The position numbers and the translations under genes are program-made. A stretch of 64,000 nucleotides of DNA from Primulina eburnea (Eukaryota > Streptophyta > Magnoliopsida > Lamiales > Gesneriaceae), in assembly GCF_022965805.1 (NCBI RefSeq), contig NC_133116.1, forward strand, positions 1,240,001 through 1,304,000. The letters are read 5' to 3'. Shown here in pieces: positions 48,497 to 59,040 of the stretch (the first letter of the stretch is position 1; every line of letters starts with the position of its first letter). The notes below the pieces were generated by a model. It had not been told where the DNA came from. It did no database searches and was given only the letters and a program-made list of their open reading frames with translations.

Positions 48497-48720
48497 TGTA
48501 ACGTTTCGAATTCAACGACTGTCTTCACAGCTGTACCAAGATAAAAATTTTCCAGCGTAATTATGTATTCACTCTAAAGTTAAGCGTCTTTGACTTGTAG
48601 CAATTTTGGGATGAGTGACTCTCCCGAAAAATTTCTAGAGTGCGTGTGAGTGTTGACATATTACGCTAGAAATACTCGTCTTGATACAACGAGAATAGCC
48701 GTCGAATTTGAGAGATTACA
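48497..48720. repeat. 5S-rRNA-related element, shortened form (copy A)
   Basis: Runs from TGTAACGTTTCGAATTC to GTCGAATTTGAGAGATTACA, so its ends are inverted repeats. It keeps one 5S-like arm: GTTAAGCGTCTTTGACTTG followed by GGGATGAGTGACTCTCCC. Relative to the 363-bp form at 60.1 kb, it lacks the antisense arm and loop. Confidence 0.65.
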
Positions 48721-50487
48721 GTAGAGGGTGCTAGCATCACAATGCCAATTATTGGGAAAACAAAATAATAATAATATAATAGTTATTTTTAATCAGCTCC
48801 TCAATTTATTCTGATTTTTTTGTTTAAGATATATTATTATTAAATTTAACGCCGTATTGCAGTGGTATAAAAGAGAAAAATGAAATGTATTTTTACAAAT
48901 TATTATAAAGAGCCTATAATTTTGACGAAGGCATGCAGTGGGTGCATCTTACCGGACTAAACCTGCGTAAATCTTCTCTGATTTGAAATTAAACATAGAA
49001 AATCCCCATAAAATATAAAGATGAAAATTACGTATGTCACCATCAATAAGTAATTTGATGTTGATTATAACGAAAATTCTTTGAAGAAAATTGGTCACAC
49101 CAAACTCGAGTTGATGTATGAATTGAGCCATTACAATACTATCACATTTTTCTTAAAAAATATAATAATTATAAGTTTTTAAAATTTCAATTCATCTCAG
49201 AAAATATAACTCCCATCGAAAGTTAAGTTAATTTTAATCAATTTTCTAAAATATTTCTTTATAGGGACGGCCCTATAATATATATCGATGGGTATTGATT
49301 TAGAGGGGAAAACGATAATTTTTTTAAAAATTATTTACATATATTATTTATTTATTGTTTTATTGTGAGAGGTGACCAATCTCCTTACAAGTACTTCTGC
49401 ACGGTGGGTTGCTATTTCGAACAATAATATAATACATTACATGCATCGTTAAAAATCACTACTATTAACTAAATCAAAATCATCTTTTACCTAATTCAAA
49501 AGTGTGTATATTTTCAGTGCACACATAATATGTGTCCTTTGATTATAATTCATGCACGATATTGTCGGATAAATTATTTATATTATTAATCATTAGATAT
49601 AAACAATAGTCATATCGAATATATGTAGCAAAGTTGTGCTGGAAAGAAAATGAAAAAAAAAAAAATTGGATGAGAATTCACTTTCAACAAAGTTTCGAAA
49701 AAAGAACGGATGAATGAAACAGGAACTCTTTCACAAAAACGAGCTACAATTCACAAGGTTCTAAGCTGTTTACACAAAATATATTTTGGATAAATACACA
49801 TATCTCTAGATATACAAGATTTGAAATATAAAATATAAGACTCAAATGTTTATATGGTTATCTTGTATCCACAATTAAACCCACCATCTTTTTCTTGACC
49901 CCTATTTGTTTACATAAAAATTCAATAGATGAATAGTCATTCAAGCCACAATTTTTTAGTTTTATTTATTTCCTCTTAGACTAAATATAGAAATTCAATC
50001 TCTGAAGAATGAAAAAGAATTCTTTTTTGTTTTATGGGAATCTGGGAGTGAAACTTCATTATATATGAATACGATGGAGTCTCAATGTTATAAATAATAA
50101 TGGTAAAGATGGGTTTTTCCTATGTCTTCCTACCAAATAAAAAAAGAACTATTTGTCTCTCATCGAAACATTGGTAAAATCTAATCTAATAAAAAACTAA
50201 TGACAATTAATAAATTAAAGTCCTATTCTAATACGAAACATAGAGAACGATTTATGGGGTGGGTGGAAAGATTTGTGCTACTTCGCTTCATTCATGGAAA
50301 CGACAAAAAAAAAAGAAGAAAAGGAAATACAATGAACATATCTTTACTAGTGCGCTAAACTTGATATACAAAATTATCATCTAAAGTTGAAATCAGACAT
50401 ATTTTCTTGTCGCGTGTAACCAGAAATCCCTGTAACCTTATATGAAGAACCAACGACCAAAATGTGCCGAGTTCGTTTAATATATAC
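48721..50487. other. Rest of copy A and its junction, nothing further recognised
   Basis: AT-rich sequence shared with copy B up to about 50075, then 400 bases of unassigned DNA before the kinase pseudogene's stop codon. Confidence 0.5.
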
Positions 50488-50701
50488 TCAACAGCCATTA
50501 GGTGCAGTCTTCTGTAAAACAATCTATTAAAGCCGTGAGTTAATGACGAATAAACTTCATGAATTCAGGCAGAAATGTACCTACATATGGTTGCGCATGT
50601 ATGTGAAGAGAGATGGTCTGTAGTAGCAAAGACACACTCCCTTACCTGTACTTCATGTAGGTGTTTCTCTAGTTCAAGTCTAATCTCCGTGAAGAAAGGT
50701 C

Positions 50702-51140
50702 TGTTGGCAATAAATTTGGTATTGATGGGGGTTGGCAGGTGATTGTTGGCTGGTGATGGGTGATTGGTGATTGGTGGCTGTCTTTATGACAGCCACGATA
50801 CACGTATGGAGGGAGCTCTATAAATAGAGCTCCTCTCCCCCTGATTCTATCATCCCAAAAGTTCCTTCAGCTCTTCTCTTTGAGCATCTCTTCTTCTTTG
50901 AGTGCTTAATATTATAATATTTGTTAGGTGTTTGTTCTCCTGTATTAAGAGAGTTTGTGTTCTCTTTGGAAACACAGTGAGTGAGTTGTACACCAGTAAA
51001 ATATTATAGTGGAAATCTTTTCATCTTGCCCGTGGTTTTTACCCTAATAATTTTTAGGGGTTTTCCACGTAAATCTCGGTGTCCAGTTTATTCTTTATTT
51101 TCGGGTTTTATTATCTCAAATCTCGCACGTGGGACCAACA
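50702..51140 (+). repeat. 5' LTR of the copia element
   Basis: 439 bp. It includes a TATA box at the centre of a perfect palindrome (50812-50833) and, after it, a pyrimidine-rich presumed start region. Confidence 0.95.
50812..50833 (+). promoter_or_regulatory. Palindromic TATA region of the copia LTR
   Basis: Arms GGAGCTCTA and TAGAGCTCC are perfect inverted repeats around TAAA, so the TATA box CTATAAATAG is embedded in a 22-bp palindrome. The same sequence occurs in the 3' LTR. Confidence 0.8.
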
Positions 51141-51142
51141 AG

Positions 51143-51155
51143 TGGTATCAGAGCC
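51143..51155 (+). other. Primer binding site of the copia element (tRNA-iMet)
   Basis: TGGTATCAGAGCC begins two bases after the 5' LTR. Confidence 0.95.
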
Positions 51156-51296
51156 TTGGTTTAAAATTTCTTAAGATTCTGAGTATGCTCTGTGGTTGCA
51201 GCCTAGACTGATCTTCCACATCAGAAAAGATTTTTCGAGATTTTTTATTTAAGGCGAGATTATTTTGTCCGGTCTACTAAAATTGTTATAGACGTA

Positions 51297-54200
51297 ATGG
51301 CGGGAAGGTACGAGATAGCAAAGTTCAACGGAAGCAATTTTATGTTGTGGAAAATAAAGATACAAGCAGTTTTAAGAAAGGAGAATTGCTTGGCGGCTAT
51401 TGGAGATAGACCGGTGGAGATTACGGATGATGGAAAGTGGAATGAGATGAATGACAACGCTGTTGCCAATTTACACTTGGCTATAGCTGACGAAGTTTTG
51501 TCAAGTATCTCTGAGATAAAAACAGCAAAAATTATCTGGGATACTCTGACAAAGATGTACGAGGTCAAGTCCCTACACAATATGATTTTCCTAAAGAGAA
51601 GGCTTTATACTCTTCGGATGGCGGAATCCTCATCGATGACCGACCATTTCAACACACTAAATACTCTATTTGCCCAACTCACTTCCATGGGGCATAAAAT
51701 AGGGGAAAATGAACGTGCGGAGCTTCTACTTCAAAGTCTACCAGATTCATACGATCAACTTATCATCAACATTACCAACAATATTCTTATGGGCTTTCTA
51801 AGATTCGACGATGTCTTAACTGCGGTTCTCGGAGAAGAAAGCCGGCGCAAGAATAAGGAAGACAGGTTGGTAACTTCGAAGCAGGAAGAGGCTTTACCGA
51901 TGATAAGAGGAAGATTCATGGACCGTGACTCCAGTGGGAGCCAAAGACGAGGTAGATCAAAGTCGAGAAGTAAGAAGAAAAATATTTACTGCTTTAAATG
52001 TGGTGGTAAAGGGCACTTCAAGAAAGAGTGTACGAGTATCGATAAAAGTTCTCAAGGAAATGTGGCCAGTACTTCAGGAAGTGGTGAAATATTATTCAGC
52101 GAAGCGGCAACTGTTGCAGAAGGCAGACACAAATTTTGTGACACATGGATAATGGATTCAGGAGCGACGTGGCATATGACGTCTCGGAGAGAATGGTTCG
52201 ATCATTATGAACCAATCTCAGGAGGATCTGTATTCATGGGAAATGATCATGCCTTGGAAATCGCTGGGGTCGGTACTATCAAAATTAAAATGTTTGATGG
52301 CACCATTCGCACCATACAGGAGGTACGACATGTGAAAGGACTGACGAAAAATCTTTTGTCCTTGGGACAATTGGATGACATCGGGTGCAAAACTCGGATC
52401 GAGAACGGGATCATGAAAATTGTGAAGGGCGCGCTTGTGGTTATGAAGGCGGAAAAGGTTGCTGCAAATCTGTATGTACTTTTGGGAGAAACACACAAAG
52501 AGGCAGAACTAGCTGTTGCATCAATTGGTTCAGGAGAAAAATTAACAGTGTTATGGCATAGAAAGCTCGGGCATATGTCAGAACGGGGGTTGAAAATTCT
52601 CTCAGAACGGAAGCTGCTGCCGGGACTTACAAAAGTGTCACTACCCTTTTGTGAGCACTGTGTTACCAGTAAACAACACAGATTAAAGTTTGGCACTTCT
52701 ACTGCCAGGAGCAAAAGCATATTAGAGCTGATTCATTCGGATGTTTGGCAAGCACCGGTTGTATCCCTAGGAGGAGCTAGATACTTTGTCTCGTTCATTG
52801 ATGATTTCTCTAGGAGATGTTGGGTGTATCCAATCAAGAAAAAATCAGATGTTTTCCAGATCTTCAAAGATTTCAAAGCGCGGGTTGAACTTGATTCTGA
52901 AAAGAAAATCAAGTGTCTGAGGACTGACAATGGAGGAGAATATACCAGTGACGAGTTTGATGAATTTTGTCAACATGAAGGCATCAAGAGACAGTTCACG
53001 ACGGCTTACACACCTCAACAGAATGGAGTGGCGGAGCGGATGAACAGAACCTTGTTGGACAGAACAAGAGCTATGTTGAGGACTGCAGGTCTAGAAAAAT
53101 CATTTTGGGCGGAAGCAGTCAAAACCGCTTGTTATATTATCAATCGTTCTCCTTCAGTGGCGATTGATCTGAAGACTCCGATGGAGATGTGGACCGGGAA
53201 GCCGACAGATTATTCTCATTTGCATACATTTGGAAGTCCGGTATACGTTCTGTACAATGAGCAAGAAAGATCGAAGTTGGATTCGAAATCCAGAAAATGT
53301 ATCTTCTTGGGTTATGCTGATGGAGTAAAGGGGTTTCGCTTGTGGGATCCTACTGTTCACAAGCTTGTCATCAGCAGGGATGTTATCTTTGAGGAAGATA
53401 AAGTAAAGGGAGACAAAGGCACACAGAATTCAGAAACTACTATTTTTCAGGTAGAAAATAAGACAGACGAAGGTCAAGTTTCTTGTGAAGCAGTACCAGA
53501 GCACGAAGAACAAGAACAAGTTGAGTCTGAGGTTTCCAATGTGAGGCAGTCAACTCGAGACAGAAGACCACCAGGTTGGCTTTCAGATTATGTCACTGAA
53601 AGCAACATTGCATATTGTCTATTATCAGAAGATGGTGAGCCATCGAGTTTCTACGAGGCTACTCAGAGCTCGGATGTATCTTTTTGGATGATAGCAATGC
53701 AAGAAGAGTTGGAGGCATTAGACAAGAATAAAACTTGGGACCTTGTTACATTACCACGAGGGAGGAAAGCCATTGGAAACAGATGGGTCTATAAGATCAA
53801 GCGTGATGGCAATAACCAAGTGGAGCGATATCGTGCTAGATTGGTGGTAAAAGGGTATGCTCAGAAAGAAGGCATTGACTTCAATGAGATATTTTCTCCT
53901 GTGGTTCGGCTTACAACAGTCAGAGTAGTGTTGGCATTGTGTGCGGTGTTTGACCTACATCTAGAACAGCTAGATGTGAAAACGGCATTTCTTCATGGAG
54001 ATCTTGAAGAAGAAATCTATATGCTCCAGCCAGAAGGTTTTGCAGAAATAGGCAAAGAGAACTTGGTTTGCAGGTTGAAGAAATCTCTGTACGGTCTCAA
54101 ACAGGCGCCGAGGTGTTGGTACAAGAGATTTGATTCCTATATCATGAGCCTTGGATACAACAGACTGAGTGCAGACCCTTGTACGTATTTCAAGAGGTCT

Positions 54201-55193
54201 GGTGATGATTATATCATTTTGCTGTTGTATGTGGACGACATGTTGGTAGCAGGCCCCAACAAAGATCAGGTCCAATTATTGAAGGCACAGTTGGCTAGGG
54301 AATTTGATATGAAGGACTTGGGACCAGCAAACAAGATTCTAGGGATGCAAGTTCACCGAGATAGAAGTAACAGAAAGATTTGGCTTTCGCAGAAAAATTA
54401 TTTGAAGAAAATCTTGCAACGCTTCAACATGCAAGATAGTAAGCCAATCTCGACCCCTCTTCCTGTCAACTTCAAGTTATCCTCCGAGATGTGTCCTAGC
54501 AGTGAAGCGGAGAGGATGGAGATGTCTCGAGTACCGTATGCATCAGCAGTGGGAAGTTTGATGTTCGCTATGATCTGTACAAGGCCGGACATTGCTCAAG
54601 CAGTGGGAGCAGTTAGTCGGTATATGGCGAATCCTGGACGAGAGCATTGGAGCACTGTTAAGAGGATCCTTAGATACATTAAGGGTACCTCGAATGCTGC
54701 ATTATGTTATGGAGGATCGTATTTTACACTTAGGGGCTATGTCGATTCAGATTATGCAGGTGATCCTGATAAGATGAAATCTACTACTGGTTATGTGTTT
54801 ACACTTGCAGGGGGAGCAGTAAGCTGGGTTTCAAAATTGCAGACAGTTGTGGCGTTATCTACAACAGAGGCAGAATATATGGCAGCTACTCAAGCTTGCA
54901 AGGAGGCAATATGGATTAAAAGGTTATTGGAGGAGATCAGACACAAACAAGATAATGTTCCTTTGTTTTGTGATAGTCAGAGTGCCTTGCACATCGCAAG
55001 GAATCCAGCCTTTCATTCCAGGACGAAACACATTGGAGTACAATTTCATTTTGTGCGAGAAGTAGTAGAAGAAGGAAGCGTGGATATGCAGAAAATCCAT
55101 ACAAAGGATAACATAGCTGATTTTCTGACCAAGCCAGTGAACACTGATAAGTTTGAGTGGTGTAGATCCTCAAGTGGTCTAGCGGAAACGTAA
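51297..55193 (+). CDS. Copia gag-pol polyprotein, 1,298 aa, uninterrupted
   Basis: The ATG at 51297 opens with AKFNGSNFMLWKIKIQAVL, a copia Gag start. Domains: Gag (UBN2-type) to about 200; CCHC zinc knuckle CFKCGGKGHFKKEC at 232-245; aspartic protease DSGATWHMT at 287; the integrase zinc region (HRKLGHMSERG, CEHC) and core (HSDVW, DDFSRRCWVYPIKKK, TDNGGEY, TPQQNGVAERMNRT); reverse transcriptase (RWVYKIKRDG, KTAFLHGDLEEEIYM, catalytic YVDDM at 978-982); RNase H (YVDSDYAGD near 1150, STTEAEYMA) and the usual ending (HTKDNIADFLTKP). Length matches the Tnt1 type (about 1.3 kb of codons). All catalytic motifs I can check are present and no stop interrupts the frame. Confidence 0.96.
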   Translation: MAGRYEIAKFNGSNFMLWKIKIQAVLRKENCLAAIGDRPVEITDDGKWNEMNDNAVANLHLAIADEVLSSISEIKTAKIIWDTLTKMYEVKSLHNMIFLKRRLYTLRMAESSSMTDHFNTLNTLFAQLTSMGHKIGENERAELLLQSLPDSYDQLIINITNNILMGFLRFDDVLTAVLGEESRRKNKEDRLVTSKQEEALPMIRGRFMDRDSSGSQRRGRSKSRSKKKNIYCFKCGGKGHFKKECTSIDKSSQGNVASTSGSGEILFSEAATVAEGRHKFCDTWIMDSGATWHMTSRREWFDHYEPISGGSVFMGNDHALEIAGVGTIKIKMFDGTIRTIQEVRHVKGLTKNLLSLGQLDDIGCKTRIENGIMKIVKGALVVMKAEKVAANLYVLLGETHKEAELAVASIGSGEKLTVLWHRKLGHMSERGLKILSERKLLPGLTKVSLPFCEHCVTSKQHRLKFGTSTARSKSILELIHSDVWQAPVVSLGGARYFVSFIDDFSRRCWVYPIKKKSDVFQIFKDFKARVELDSEKKIKCLRTDNGGEYTSDEFDEFCQHEGIKRQFTTAYTPQQNGVAERMNRTLLDRTRAMLRTAGLEKSFWAEAVKTACYIINRSPSVAIDLKTPMEMWTGKPTDYSHLHTFGSPVYVLYNEQERSKLDSKSRKCIFLGYADGVKGFRLWDPTVHKLVISRDVIFEEDKVKGDKGTQNSETTIFQVENKTDEGQVSCEAVPEHEEQEQVESEVSNVRQSTRDRRPPGWLSDYVTESNIAYCLLSEDGEPSSFYEATQSSDVSFWMIAMQEELEALDKNKTWDLVTLPRGRKAIGNRWVYKIKRDGNNQVERYRARLVVKGYAQKEGIDFNEIFSPVVRLTTVRVVLALCAVFDLHLEQLDVKTAFLHGDLEEEIYMLQPEGFAEIGKENLVCRLKKSLYGLKQAPRCWYKRFDSYIMSLGYNRLSADPCTYFKRSGDDYIILLLYVDDMLVAGPNKDQVQLLKAQLAREFDMKDLGPANKILGMQVHRDRSNRKIWLSQKNYLKKILQRFNMQDSKPISTPLPVNFKLSSEMCPSSEAERMEMSRVPYASAVGSLMFAMICTRPDIAQAVGAVSRYMANPGREHWSTVKRILRYIKGTSNAALCYGGSYFTLRGYVDSDYAGDPDKMKSTTGYVFTLAGGAVSWVSKLQTVVALSTTEAEYMAATQACKEAIWIKRLLEEIRHKQDNVPLFCDSQSALHIARNPAFHSRTKHIGVQFHFVREVVEEGSVDMQKIHTKDNIADFLTKPVNTDKFEWCRSSSGLAET

Positions 55194-55257
55194 GCAGCAG
55201 GGAATGACAAGATTGAAAGGATGTGTGGAGATATGTTTGATTCTCAATCAAATCTCC

Positions 55258-55269
55258 AAGTGGGAGAAT
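55258..55269 (+). other. Polypurine tract of the copia element
   Basis: AAGTGGGAGAAT directly before the 3' LTR. Confidence 0.85.
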
Positions 55270-55708
55270 TGTTGGCAATAAATTTGGTATTGATGGGGGT
55301 TGGCAGGTGATTGTTGGCTGGTGATGGGTGATTGGTGATTGGTGGCTGTCTTTATGACAGCCACGATACACGTATGGAGGGAGCTCTATAAATAGAGCTC
55401 CTCTCCCCCTGATTCTATCATCCCAAAAGTTCCTTCAGCTCTTCTCTTTGAGCATCTCTTCTTCTTTGAGTGCTTAATATTATAATATTTGTTAGGTGTT
55501 TGTTCTCCTGTATTAAGAGAGTTTGTGTTCTCTTTGGAAACACAGTGAGTGAGTTGTACACCAGTAAAATATTATAGTGGAAATCTTTTCATCTTGCCCG
55601 TGGTTTTTACCCTAATAATTTTTAGGGGTTTTCCACGTAAATCTCGGTGTCCAGTTTATTCTTTATTTTCGGGTTTTATTATCTCAAATCTCGCACGTGG
55701 GACCAACA
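55270..55708 (+). repeat. 3' LTR of the copia element
   Basis: 439 bp. A line-by-line reading against the 5' LTR shows no difference. Confidence 0.95.
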
Positions 55709-56224
55709 AGGTCGTCTAGTAGGTAGTGTTTCCCAACATCTTTGCATCAAATTTTTTTTAAAAAAAATTATATGTAAATTTTGGATTAACATGATATTAG
55801 TCCAGATATATTAATTTAAAATATTAAAAAATTCTAGAGTTTAAAATTCTAGCTCGGCAGAGCCATATTTCTGGCTCGGCCACCGCCCACCTACGTAACC
55901 AATAAATTTGTAAATGTCATATATCGCTCACAAATCATGCTAAACAGAACATCAGGTTGAAACACTTGCTAACCTGTCGCACTCCCAGGGCAGCTTGTAG
56001 AGGTGTCATAGTATCACAAGGCACCTGCAAGAAGAAGAAACAAGAATAGCAATAAAACAAACCGACCGATCGACTTCGAACATGCTAGGTCTTGCACTAA
56101 TTATCATTTATATATAACTGCTGGATTTTAAGAACAAACCTTATTAGCTTTGACCAATTCCCAAAGAACAACAGGAAAACTGAGTACATCTGCTTTTTGT
56201 TCATATGGTTGATGATTTATCACC

Positions 56225-56567
56225 TATGGAGCAGTTTCCTTAAACGCTAGCTTTCAGGTAGTGCAGGAAATTGAAAAATATGCAGATAGCAGATCAAAGC
56301 ATCGAGAATTTAGAGGGTTCATGGGTTGAAATGTTGAATTAACAAAGGATATTCAGGAAACTAAAGACGCCAGCCATTCTAACATTCATAACGCAAGCCT
56401 TTGAAGTTATAAATATCAAGAGACACGAGTACCAGGTCAATGAAGAAGAAACTTCTTTCAAAACAAGAAATGAAAGATAGTGCCCAGACGTGACAAGACT
56501 GTAGTATAATATAGAATTGTTTAGGACTGAGTTGGTTTTTGAAAAGGTTATCCGGCTTGCAATTGAC
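56225..56567. other. Spacer between kinase fragment and extensin cassette B
   Basis: No kinase exon can be recognised upstream of 56224. A 77-codon frame on the minus strand is not kinase-like. Confidence 0.5.
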
Positions 56568-56654
56568 ATCAAACTTTATTTTAATTAGTCTAGCAACAAG
56601 AAAATTTTACCATGATTAATTAAATACGCGTCGATAATGTAAGGACTTGAGCGA

Positions 56655-56664
56655 CTATAAATAG
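56655..56664 (+). promoter_or_regulatory. TATA box of small extensin B
   Basis: CTATAAATAG, 39 bases before the ATG, in the same setting as copy A. Confidence 0.8.
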
Positions 56665-56693
56665 GGGTGAGAGTAGCTAACAAAAACACAACG

Positions 56694-57122
56694 ATGGCAA
56701 CAAAAGCAAAAGGCTCTGTAATGGCTTCTCTGCTTGCCACTTTGCTTGTGGCAGTGGTGGCTCTTGGCTTGCCTTCTTCAACCAATGCTGACGACAAATA
56801 CTCTTCTCCTCCACCACCTCCACATGTTTACGAGTACAAATCTCCACCACCACCACCACCTCCGGTATATAAATATAAATCACCTCCGTCGCCGCCACCA
56901 CCTCCAGTTTATAAGTACAAGTCTCCTCCACCACCACCACCGGTGTATAAATACAAATCCCCTCCACCGCCGCCACCTCCAGTATATAAATATAAATCAC
57001 CTCCACCACCGGTTTATGAATACAAATCTCCCCCACCACCGCCTCCAGTTTATAAATACAAGTCCCCACCACCACCGGTTTACAAATATAAGTCTCCTCC
57101 TCCTCCTCCATACGATGATTAA
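56694..57122 (+). CDS. Small extensin B, 142 aa
   Basis: ATG at 56694 gives MATKAKGSVMASLL and the same signal peptide as copy A with one substitution. The mature part starts [17 protein letters not shown] and carries SP(4-7)-VYKYK/VYEYK repeats, including an SPPSPPPPP variant not in copy A, ending SPPPPPYDD. It is 19 residues shorter than copy A because VYKYK-SPPP units were lost or gained; outside the repeats the two are nearly the same. The frame, signal peptide, TATA box and 3'-UTR intron are intact, so both duplicates look functional. Role as for copy A: a secreted, hydroxylated and Tyr-cross-linked wall protein. Confidence 0.93.
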   Translation: MATKAKGSVMASLLATLLVAVVALGLPSSTNADDKYSSPPPPPHVYEYKSPPPPPPPVYKYKSPPSPPPPPVYKYKSPPPPPPVYKYKSPPPPPPPVYKYKSPPPPVYEYKSPPPPPPVYKYKSPPPPVYKYKSPPPPPYDD

Positions 57123-57132
57123 GAAAAGATCC

Positions 57133-57392
57133 GTGAGTACTACTATCATGTGAGGCGACATATTTGACTATTCTCTTGCAGTTGATATCCTCTGTCTATA
57201 TTTGATAAACGAAAAAGTAATGCATACATAGCTTTTAAAAAAAATAATAGATATATTATCTAAAGTTGATTTTGATCAACTTTAACATGCATGCATGCAT
57301 ACTGTAAGACTACATTAATTTAGCAAATTACAATTTTACATAAAAGTAATTGATATACATTTCTTCAACATCAAGTCAATCTTTTCATGCAG
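57133..57392 (+). other. 3'-UTR intron of small extensin B
   Basis: Donor ATCC|GTGAGT and acceptor TTTTCATGCAG|GGGAC, as in copy A. 260 bases. Confidence 0.75.
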
Positions 57393-58374
57393 GGGACGAT
57401 ACTCCGAAATAAAGATGGACTGGAAAATATTTTGGAAAGAGACGGGAAGTAAAGCAGTCCAGCAAGAATAAATTCAATAATTTACGTGTTGCTTCTTTTT
57501 GTATTTAAAATATTGTTTTAAATTATAGTCTTTGTGTTTCATGATATATGTTTACGTTAATTACTTTAGTAATCGAGTGTGCGATTCAATAAATTATGAA
57601 ATCTGTCTTTTGCAGTTATTTTTGCTCTTATTAAGCTTCCTTTCGAGCATGTCATCATTTTTTTTCATATAGTGCCTCTCAGAAATCACATAATACATTA
57701 TTACGATAAAAGCAATTATTTTTTCGATAATTTATTTATTTTCGATTCCATTAATACCAAACATGTCAAAGAAATTAATATCGATCTCGGCACATAGTGC
57801 TTGCATGATCAATAATTAAATTTTTGTCCTGCGGTAAAAGTAGGGAAGCAAATATTGAATCCAAACGAGTTATTAAAAAAAATCATAATTCTATCAATTA
57901 TTTAGTTCAAAATTAGATATAGTAGAATATCTTATATATTATATTGTGAAGAATCGGTGGGATCATTTGTATATAACAATAGCAGATATATATCAAAACT
58001 GATTTATTAATTTAATTAAATGATTTATTTAATAATTCTAATAGTTTGGAGTATACTATTTGAGCCTAAATTTTAAGCAGTATTTATTAAATTTATAAAC
58101 AAATAACAACAGAAAATCAAATGCCGATATAATTAATATGCGGCTTTCCCACTTGATATCATATGGGATTCATCTACGTATACCATACATAGAATTCCAA
58201 ACATTATATATATTAACAATATATTAAATTTTCTTCCCAATATATGTTTTCCCAATATATCATTATTGATAAAAATAAGACAAAAAAAATTGATTTGATT
58301 AAAAAATAATATTAATAGGGCATGCATGAACAATAAATTAACATCTCGACACATAATATTAAGTTCTAATTATT

Positions 58375-58770
58375 TTTAAAAAATTGAAAAATGTCCATCT
58401 TCAATTTCAAGAAAATTTCCTAGTCAGCTTCCATTTGAATCACCAGTCAACAAAATTAGTTTAAATTGATAACAATTTCAATAAATTAATATATTGAAGA
58501 AAAATATGTAATATTAAAAAAATTGAAAAATGTCCATCTTCATTATCAAGAAAATTTCCAAGTCAGTTATAAATTGATAACAATTTTAATAAATTAATTA
58601 ATATAGAGAAGAAAAATATGTTATATTAAAAAAATTGAAAAATGTCCATCGTCATTATCAAGAAAATTTCCAATTCAGCTTCCATTTGAATCTTCCAGTC
58701 AACAAAATTAGTTATAAAATCATGATAACAAGTTTAATTAATTAATTTAGTGAAGAAAAATGTGTAATGT
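58375..58770. repeat. Minisatellite, three units (copy B)
   Basis: Same AAAATGTCCATC(T/G)TCA unit as at 46.4 kb, starting near 58385, 58525 and 58636; one unit fewer than copy A. Confidence 0.8.
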
Positions 58771-59040
58771 AAATGATATATGTGGCATTAATATAAGCTA
58801 TAGAGTCAACTTAGACAAATTCTTGAAATAACCCTACTAATTAGTCATATGTAAACTGCATTTTTAAAGACTTTGTTTTGATATTTCCACACTCCCTGCC
58901 GACCCGAGTTGATGTTTAGTCCTCATTTGGGATTTCCTAGTCACGGGTACGAGTTCGAGTTCGATTTATCCCTAGATTTGGTAGATTAAAAAAATTAGCA
59001 CAAAATTTTTTTTAAAAAAAAAGTTCTACAAATTAAACAA

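Larger units (their letters stand above)
44556..50075 (+). repeat. Extensin cassette, copy A of a tandem duplication (about 5.5 kb)
   Basis: Aligns end to end with 56568-61555. It starts at TCAAACTTTATTTTAA and ends near TTCATTATATATGAATA. It includes the extensin gene, 3'-UTR intron, minisatellite, the 5S-related element and long noncoding tracts. Copy A has extra DNA at 48.2 kb (a small MITE) and at about 49.45-49.7 kb. It lacks the MITE at 59.05 kb and part of the 5S palindrome. Confidence 0.9.
50702..55708 (+). mobile_element. Ty1/copia element (Tork/Tnt1-like), intact, 5,007 bp
   Basis: Two 439-bp LTRs (50702-51140 and 55270-55708) that I read as identical, with TGTTGG...CCAACA ends. 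They are flanked by the exact target duplication AGGTC (50697-50701 and 55709-55713). A tRNA-iMet primer site, a purine tract and one uninterrupted 1,298-codon gag-pol frame are all present. Identical LTRs mean a very recent insertion. With no visible defect, this copy could be autonomous; expression is not shown by sequence. It sits inside a kinase pseudogene exon between the two extensin cassettes. Confidence 0.96.
50488..56224 (-). pseudogene. STY46-type protein kinase 3' fragment, split by a copia element
   Basis: Minus-strand exons: 56224-56141 (28 codons; HQPYEQKADVLSF...VVLWELVKANK), 56024-55974 (17 codons; VPCDTMTPLQAALGVRQ), an exon of which only the end is present (MQRCWE.. to LEKHLHEVQ; 55750-55714 continuing at 50701-50646) and a last exon 50511-50488 (KTAPNGC, stop). 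GT-AG borders and phases agree where testable. The sequence is subdomains IX to XI of STY46/STY17-like dual-specificity kinases. The N-lobe, catalytic loop and DFG exons are absent upstream, and the exon between GVRQ and MQRCW is missing. The Ty1/copia insertion with AGGTC target duplication lies within the third exon. The truncation may predate the insertion, so the transposon need not have caused gene loss. Confidence 0.85.

Noticed and set aside
49640..50260. Sequence at the end of cassette A that has an organelle-like AT-rich look
   Set aside because: I could not match it to any plastid or mitochondrial gene or tRNA. Most of it is also present in cassette B, so it is treated as part of the duplication.
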